DNA of 64,000 bases from Robertkochia flava (lineage in GTDB: Bacteria > Bacteroidota > Bacteroidia > Flavobacteriales > Flavobacteriaceae), in contig NZ_JAINZT010000007.1 in the NCBI RefSeq assembly GCF_020166515.1, positions 124,001 to 188,000 of the forward strand, given 5' to 3'. Made by a program: the position numbers and the translations under genes. Below the pieces are notes generated by a model. The model did not search any database, was not told where the DNA came from, and saw only the letters and a list, made by a program, of their open reading frames with translations. Shown piece after piece: positions 61,194 to 64,000 of the stretch. Position 1 is the stretch's first letter, and every line of letters begins with the position of its first letter.

Positions 61194-63017
61194 CTAATCG
61201 AAAGATTGCATGTCGACCAGTTTTTTATACATGTTCCTGGCATCGAGGAGCTCCTCATGTGTTCCTTGCTCTACGATCTTCCCTTTTTGCATCACCACGA
61301 TCTTGTCTGCATTCTGAATGGTGGATAACCGGTGGGCGATCACTATGGAGGTTCTGTTCTTCATCATGTTTTCCAGGGCGGTCTGTACCAGTTTCTCACT
61401 TTCGGTATCCAGGGCAGAGGTGGCCTCATCCAGGATCATAATGGGTGGGTTTTTAAGCACAGCCCTCGCAATGGAAAGGCGTTGTTTTTGTCCACCGCTT
61501 AATTTGCCACCGGCATCCCCGATATTGGTTTCAAACTGCTTTGGAAGCTCCATAATAAAATCATAGGCATTGGCGATTTTAGCCGCTTCCACGACCTCTT
61601 CCATGGAGGCATCAGGCTTGCCCAGTTTGATGTTATTGGCTACGGTATCGTTAAAGAGAATGCTCTCCTGGGTTACGATACCCATAAGTGATCTCAGGCT
61701 TTTCAGACTCAGTTCCCGGATATCGGTACCATCGATCAGAATGGAGCCCTCGTTCACATCGTAGAACCGGGTAACCAGATTGGCGATGGTGCTTTTTCCG
61801 CTTCCCGATTGCCCTACAAGAGCTACAGTAGTGCCTTTAGGGATGTCCAGGGTGAAATTGGTGAGTACCGGATCGTCTTCGTACTGGAAATTCACGCCTT
61901 CCAGGTGAATGGAATGATCAAAGCTTTCCTTTTTAACTGCGTTCGGAGCGTCCTTGATGATGTTTTCGGTCTCCAGGATCTCCAGTACCCTTTCGGCAGC
62001 AGCATTTCCTTTCTTTACCCCGTAAGAAGCCTTGCTTATGGCTTTTGCAGGGGTTAGGATATTGTAGGCCAATCCCATATAGGCAATAAAAGAGGAGGCA
62101 TCAAGGGTCTTGTCTACCAGTACCATCTTCCCTCCGAACCAGAGCAGGATCCCGATCACCAGGATCCCCAGGAATTCACTGGTGGGGGAGGCCAGGTTTT
62201 GCCGGTTGAGCAGGCTGTTGGAATAGCGGAAAAAACGGTCTGTCGATTCGTTAAACCGCTCGTTGAACTTGCCTTCTGCATTAAAGGCCTTTATGACCCG
62301 TAATCCACCCAGGGTTTCTTCGATGATCGATAGAAAATGGCCCTGTTCCTTTTGTACCTTGTCTGATTTTTTCTTCAGAGATTTCCCAATCCTCGAAATA
62401 AGCATGCCCGAAATAGGGATGAATACAAATACAAAGAGGGTGAGTTTTGTACTGATACCGAACATGACAATGATGGTAAAAACGATCGTAAGGGGTTCTC
62501 TGACGATGAGTTCCAGGATAGAGAGGAAAGAATGCTGTATCTCCAGAACGTCTGAGGTGATACGCGCGATAACATCTCCCTTTCGCTTTTCGGTAAAGAA
62601 TGATATGGGCAGGTCGGTGATCTTTTTGTACATGGCATCCCGTACATCCCGAAGTACCCCGTTTCTGAGATATGCGATAAAATACATGGCCGCATAATTG
62701 AAAAAGTTCTTCATCAGGAAAAGGGCGATCACCAGGGAGATCACCAGGATAAGGGCGATCATTTGGTCGTCTCCGGCCACCTGGGTGACCTGGTAATTCA
62801 GATAGTCTTGCAGGTAGTCCTTGGCATTGCTGATTCCGGTGTATTCCGGTTTCGTATACACCCTGTCGCTCTCCTTGAATAAAACATCGAGCATCGGGAT
62901 CAGGGCCACAAAAGACAGGGCACTGAACAAGGCATACAGGATATTAAAGAAAATGTTTAAGAATCCGTACTTCTTGTACGGTTTGGCAAAGCGTAATATT
63001 TTTTTGAAATAGTTCAT
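61194..63017 (-). CDS. ABC exporter, fused membrane and ATPase domains (MsbA-like)
   Basis: 607 residues. Six membrane helices in the first 330 residues are followed by the nucleotide-binding domain with Walker A GQSGSGKST (about residue 395), Q-loop VTQESILF, signature KLSGGQKQR, Walker B IMILDEATSALD and H-loop IAHRLSTIQNADKI. Homodimeric exporters of this type flip lipids or efflux drugs in the inner membrane. The substrate cannot be told. Single-gene unit with terminator. Confidence 0.9.
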   Translation of the reverse strand: MNYFKKILRFAKPYKKYGFLNIFFNILYALFSALSFVALIPMLDVLFKESDRVYTKPEYTGISNAKDYLQDYLNYQVTQVAGDDQMIALILVISLVIALFLMKNFFNYAAMYFIAYLRNGVLRDVRDAMYKKITDLPISFFTEKRKGDVIARITSDVLEIQHSFLSILELIVREPLTIVFTIIVMFGISTKLTLFVFVFIPISGMLISRIGKSLKKKSDKVQKEQGHFLSIIEETLGGLRVIKAFNAEGKFNERFNESTDRFFRYSNSLLNRQNLASPTSEFLGILVIGILLWFGGKMVLVDKTLDASSFIAYMGLAYNILTPAKAISKASYGVKKGNAAAERVLEILETENIIKDAPNAVKKESFDHSIHLEGVNFQYEDDPVLTNFTLDIPKGTTVALVGQSGSGKSTIANLVTRFYDVNEGSILIDGTDIRELSLKSLRSLMGIVTQESILFNDTVANNIKLGKPDASMEEVVEAAKIANAYDFIMELPKQFETNIGDAGGKLSGGQKQRLSIARAVLKNPPIMILDEATSALDTESEKLVQTALENMMKNRTSIVIAHRLSTIQNADKIVVMQKGKIVEQGTHEELLDARNMYKKLVDMQSFD

Positions 63018-63036
63018 TAGCAGTTATAGCTCTATT

Positions 63037-63062
63037 GAAAAAGACCCGCCGGAAAGGCGGGT
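63037..63062 (-). terminator. Rho-independent terminator of the phosphoglucomutase gene
   Basis: A perfect 7-bp stem ACCCGCC (63044-63050) with GGCGGGT (63056-63062), loop of five, with a T-run on the minus strand (63037-63042). Confidence 0.9.
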
Positions 63063-63071
63063 AGCTTATTT

Positions 63072-64000
63072 TTATGCGAGGTCCAGTTGCCGGATAATGG
63101 TGTCCAGTTTTTGATCCAGTTCCGATTCTTTTTTCCGGAAATCTTCCGGGGATGCAATGGAAGTGTTCGCACTAAAGTAAAATTTGATCTTTGGTTCCGT
63201 GCCACTTGGCCGGGCAGCCATTTTGGTACCCTTGTCGGTGTAGTATATCAGGACATTGGACTTTGGAATGTCCATTTTTTCCTCTTTGCCGTTGCTGAGA
63301 TTACGGGCTACTGAAGTGGCGTAGTCTTCGATGCGAATTACCTTCTCGCCCCCAAGTTCTGCAATAGGTTGTTCCCTCAGGTCGATCATGATCTGTTTTA
63401 TTTCTGCCGCACCACTGATCCCTTTTTTGGTTAAGGAAACCAGTTTCTCTTTAAAGAGTCCGAATTCGGTGTAGCACTTTAGTAACTCTTCGTAAAAGGA
63501 GCTTCCGGAGGCTTTGGCCTCAGCGGCGATCTCACATGCCAGTAAAGAAGCGGTTACCGCATCTTTGTCCCGTACAAAATCGCCTACCATATATCCGAAG
63601 CTTTCCTCTCCGCCACCGATAAATTCCAGGTCAGGAAAATCCTTGATCATTTTGGCGATCCATTTAAATCCGGTGAGTCCTTCCTTGTACGTTACCCCGT
63701 ATCCTTTTGCCAGCTCTGCCATCATCGGTGTGGAAACAATGGTGGAGGCGATAAACTGATTACCGTTCAGTTTTCCCTGAGTTTTCCACAACTCCAGTAA
63801 AAAACGGGTCATAAGCACCATGGTCTGATTTCCGTTTAAAAGGGTCATCTTCCCATCGGTATCCCGAACTGCGATCCCCAGCCGATCACTGTCAGGGTCC
63901 GTGCCTATCACAATATCAGCCTGTAATTCCTCAGCCTTTTGCATGGCCAGGGTTAGGGCCTCCGGCTCTTCAGGATTTGGCGATTTTACGGTTGGGAAAT
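63072..64000 (-). CDS. Phospho-sugar mutase (phosphoglucomutase/phosphomannomutase), 5'-truncated
   Basis: About 309 C-terminal residues; the gene continues past the window. GTDPDSDRLG is the magnesium-binding loop, GGGEESFGYMVGDFVRDKDAV the sugar-binding loop and RPSGTEPKIKFYF the phosphate-binding loop of the alpha-D-phosphohexomutase superfamily. The catalytic Ser lies outside the window. It interconverts hexose 1- and 6-phosphates in the cytosol. Confidence 0.9.
   Translation of the reverse strand, partial: FPTVKSPNPEEPEALTLAMQKAEELQADIVIGTDPDSDRLGIAVRDTDGKMTLLNGNQTMVLMTRFLLELWKTQGKLNGNQFIASTIVSTPMMAELAKGYGVTYKEGLTGFKWIAKMIKDFPDLEFIGGGEESFGYMVGDFVRDKDAVTASLLACEIAAEAKASGSSFYEELLKCYTEFGLFKEKLVSLTKKGISGAAEIKQIMIDLREQPIAELGGEKVIRIEDYATSVARNLSNGKEEKMDIPKSNVLIYYTDKGTKMAARPSGTEPKIKFYFSANTSIASPEDFRKKESELDQKLDTIIRQLDLA

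Overview
The window looks like a chromosomal segment of a marine-type Flavobacteriaceae (Bacteroidota). The support is the gene families (four DUF6090 proteins, an ECF sigma factor with its anti-sigma/sensor cluster, single-chain PurL, BNR-repeat exoproteins, many short lipoproteins), A-rich translation starts and TAnnTTTG-like promoter boxes. I see no rRNA, tRNA, CRISPR array, phage structural genes or transposase.

Layout. 0-9 kb: minus-strand housekeeping and exported genes (esterase lipoprotein, FMN reductase, acyltransferase, BASS symporter, RluA-type pseudouridine synthase, esterase, serine hydrolase). 9.3-11.2 kb: the only long plus-strand gene of the left half. 11-30 kb: minus-strand single-gene units (DUF6090, CPBP protease, AraC regulator, amidohydrolase, a BNR protein broken by a stop codon, hydrolases, NTF2-like proteins, an Lgt/beta-barrel fusion) separated by decayed copies of a long imperfect palindrome. 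30-43 kb: a tight array of 19 cassettes, 17 with one small AT-rich gene and two without a convincing gene, all on the minus strand and separated by well-preserved 130-185 bp palindromic sites. 43.0-44.2 kb: a tyrosine recombinase gene. 44.6-53 kb: a fatty-acid beta-oxidation cluster (acyl-CoA dehydrogenase, thiolase, FadB/J-type enzyme, MarR regulator, acyl-CoA ligase). 53-64 kb: purL, a small lipoprotein-like ORF, RsmB/NOP methyltransferase, BNR lipoprotein, ECF sigma operon, ABC exporter and a partial phosphoglucomutase.

The notable system is the array. Read on the minus strand it has the logic of an integron: recombinase gene, a simple attI-like core, then gene plus attC-like site repeated. 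In all 19 cassettes next to the recombinase, the 7-base R'' box after the gene is the exact complement of the R' box before the gene, using ten different sequences. That is what cutting at G^TT and excision as a circle predicts. The sites fall into three structural classes, sometimes supply the stop codon of the gene, and decay with distance from the recombinase. The recombinase has the R-H-R-H-Y residues but lacks the extra segment between the second and third catalytic patches that defines IntI, carries an N-terminal extension of about 100 residues, and points the same way as the cassettes. This suggests an integron-like system in Bacteroidota run by a non-IntI tyrosine recombinase.

Cassette contents are mostly unknown small membrane or secreted proteins, plus a SLATT-family effector (predicted anti-phage), a MutS-like ATPase, a zinc-ribbon/HNH-like protein, a TIMP-like exported protein, an SRPBCC protein, an NTF2-like protein and a duplicated cassette with no convincing ORF.
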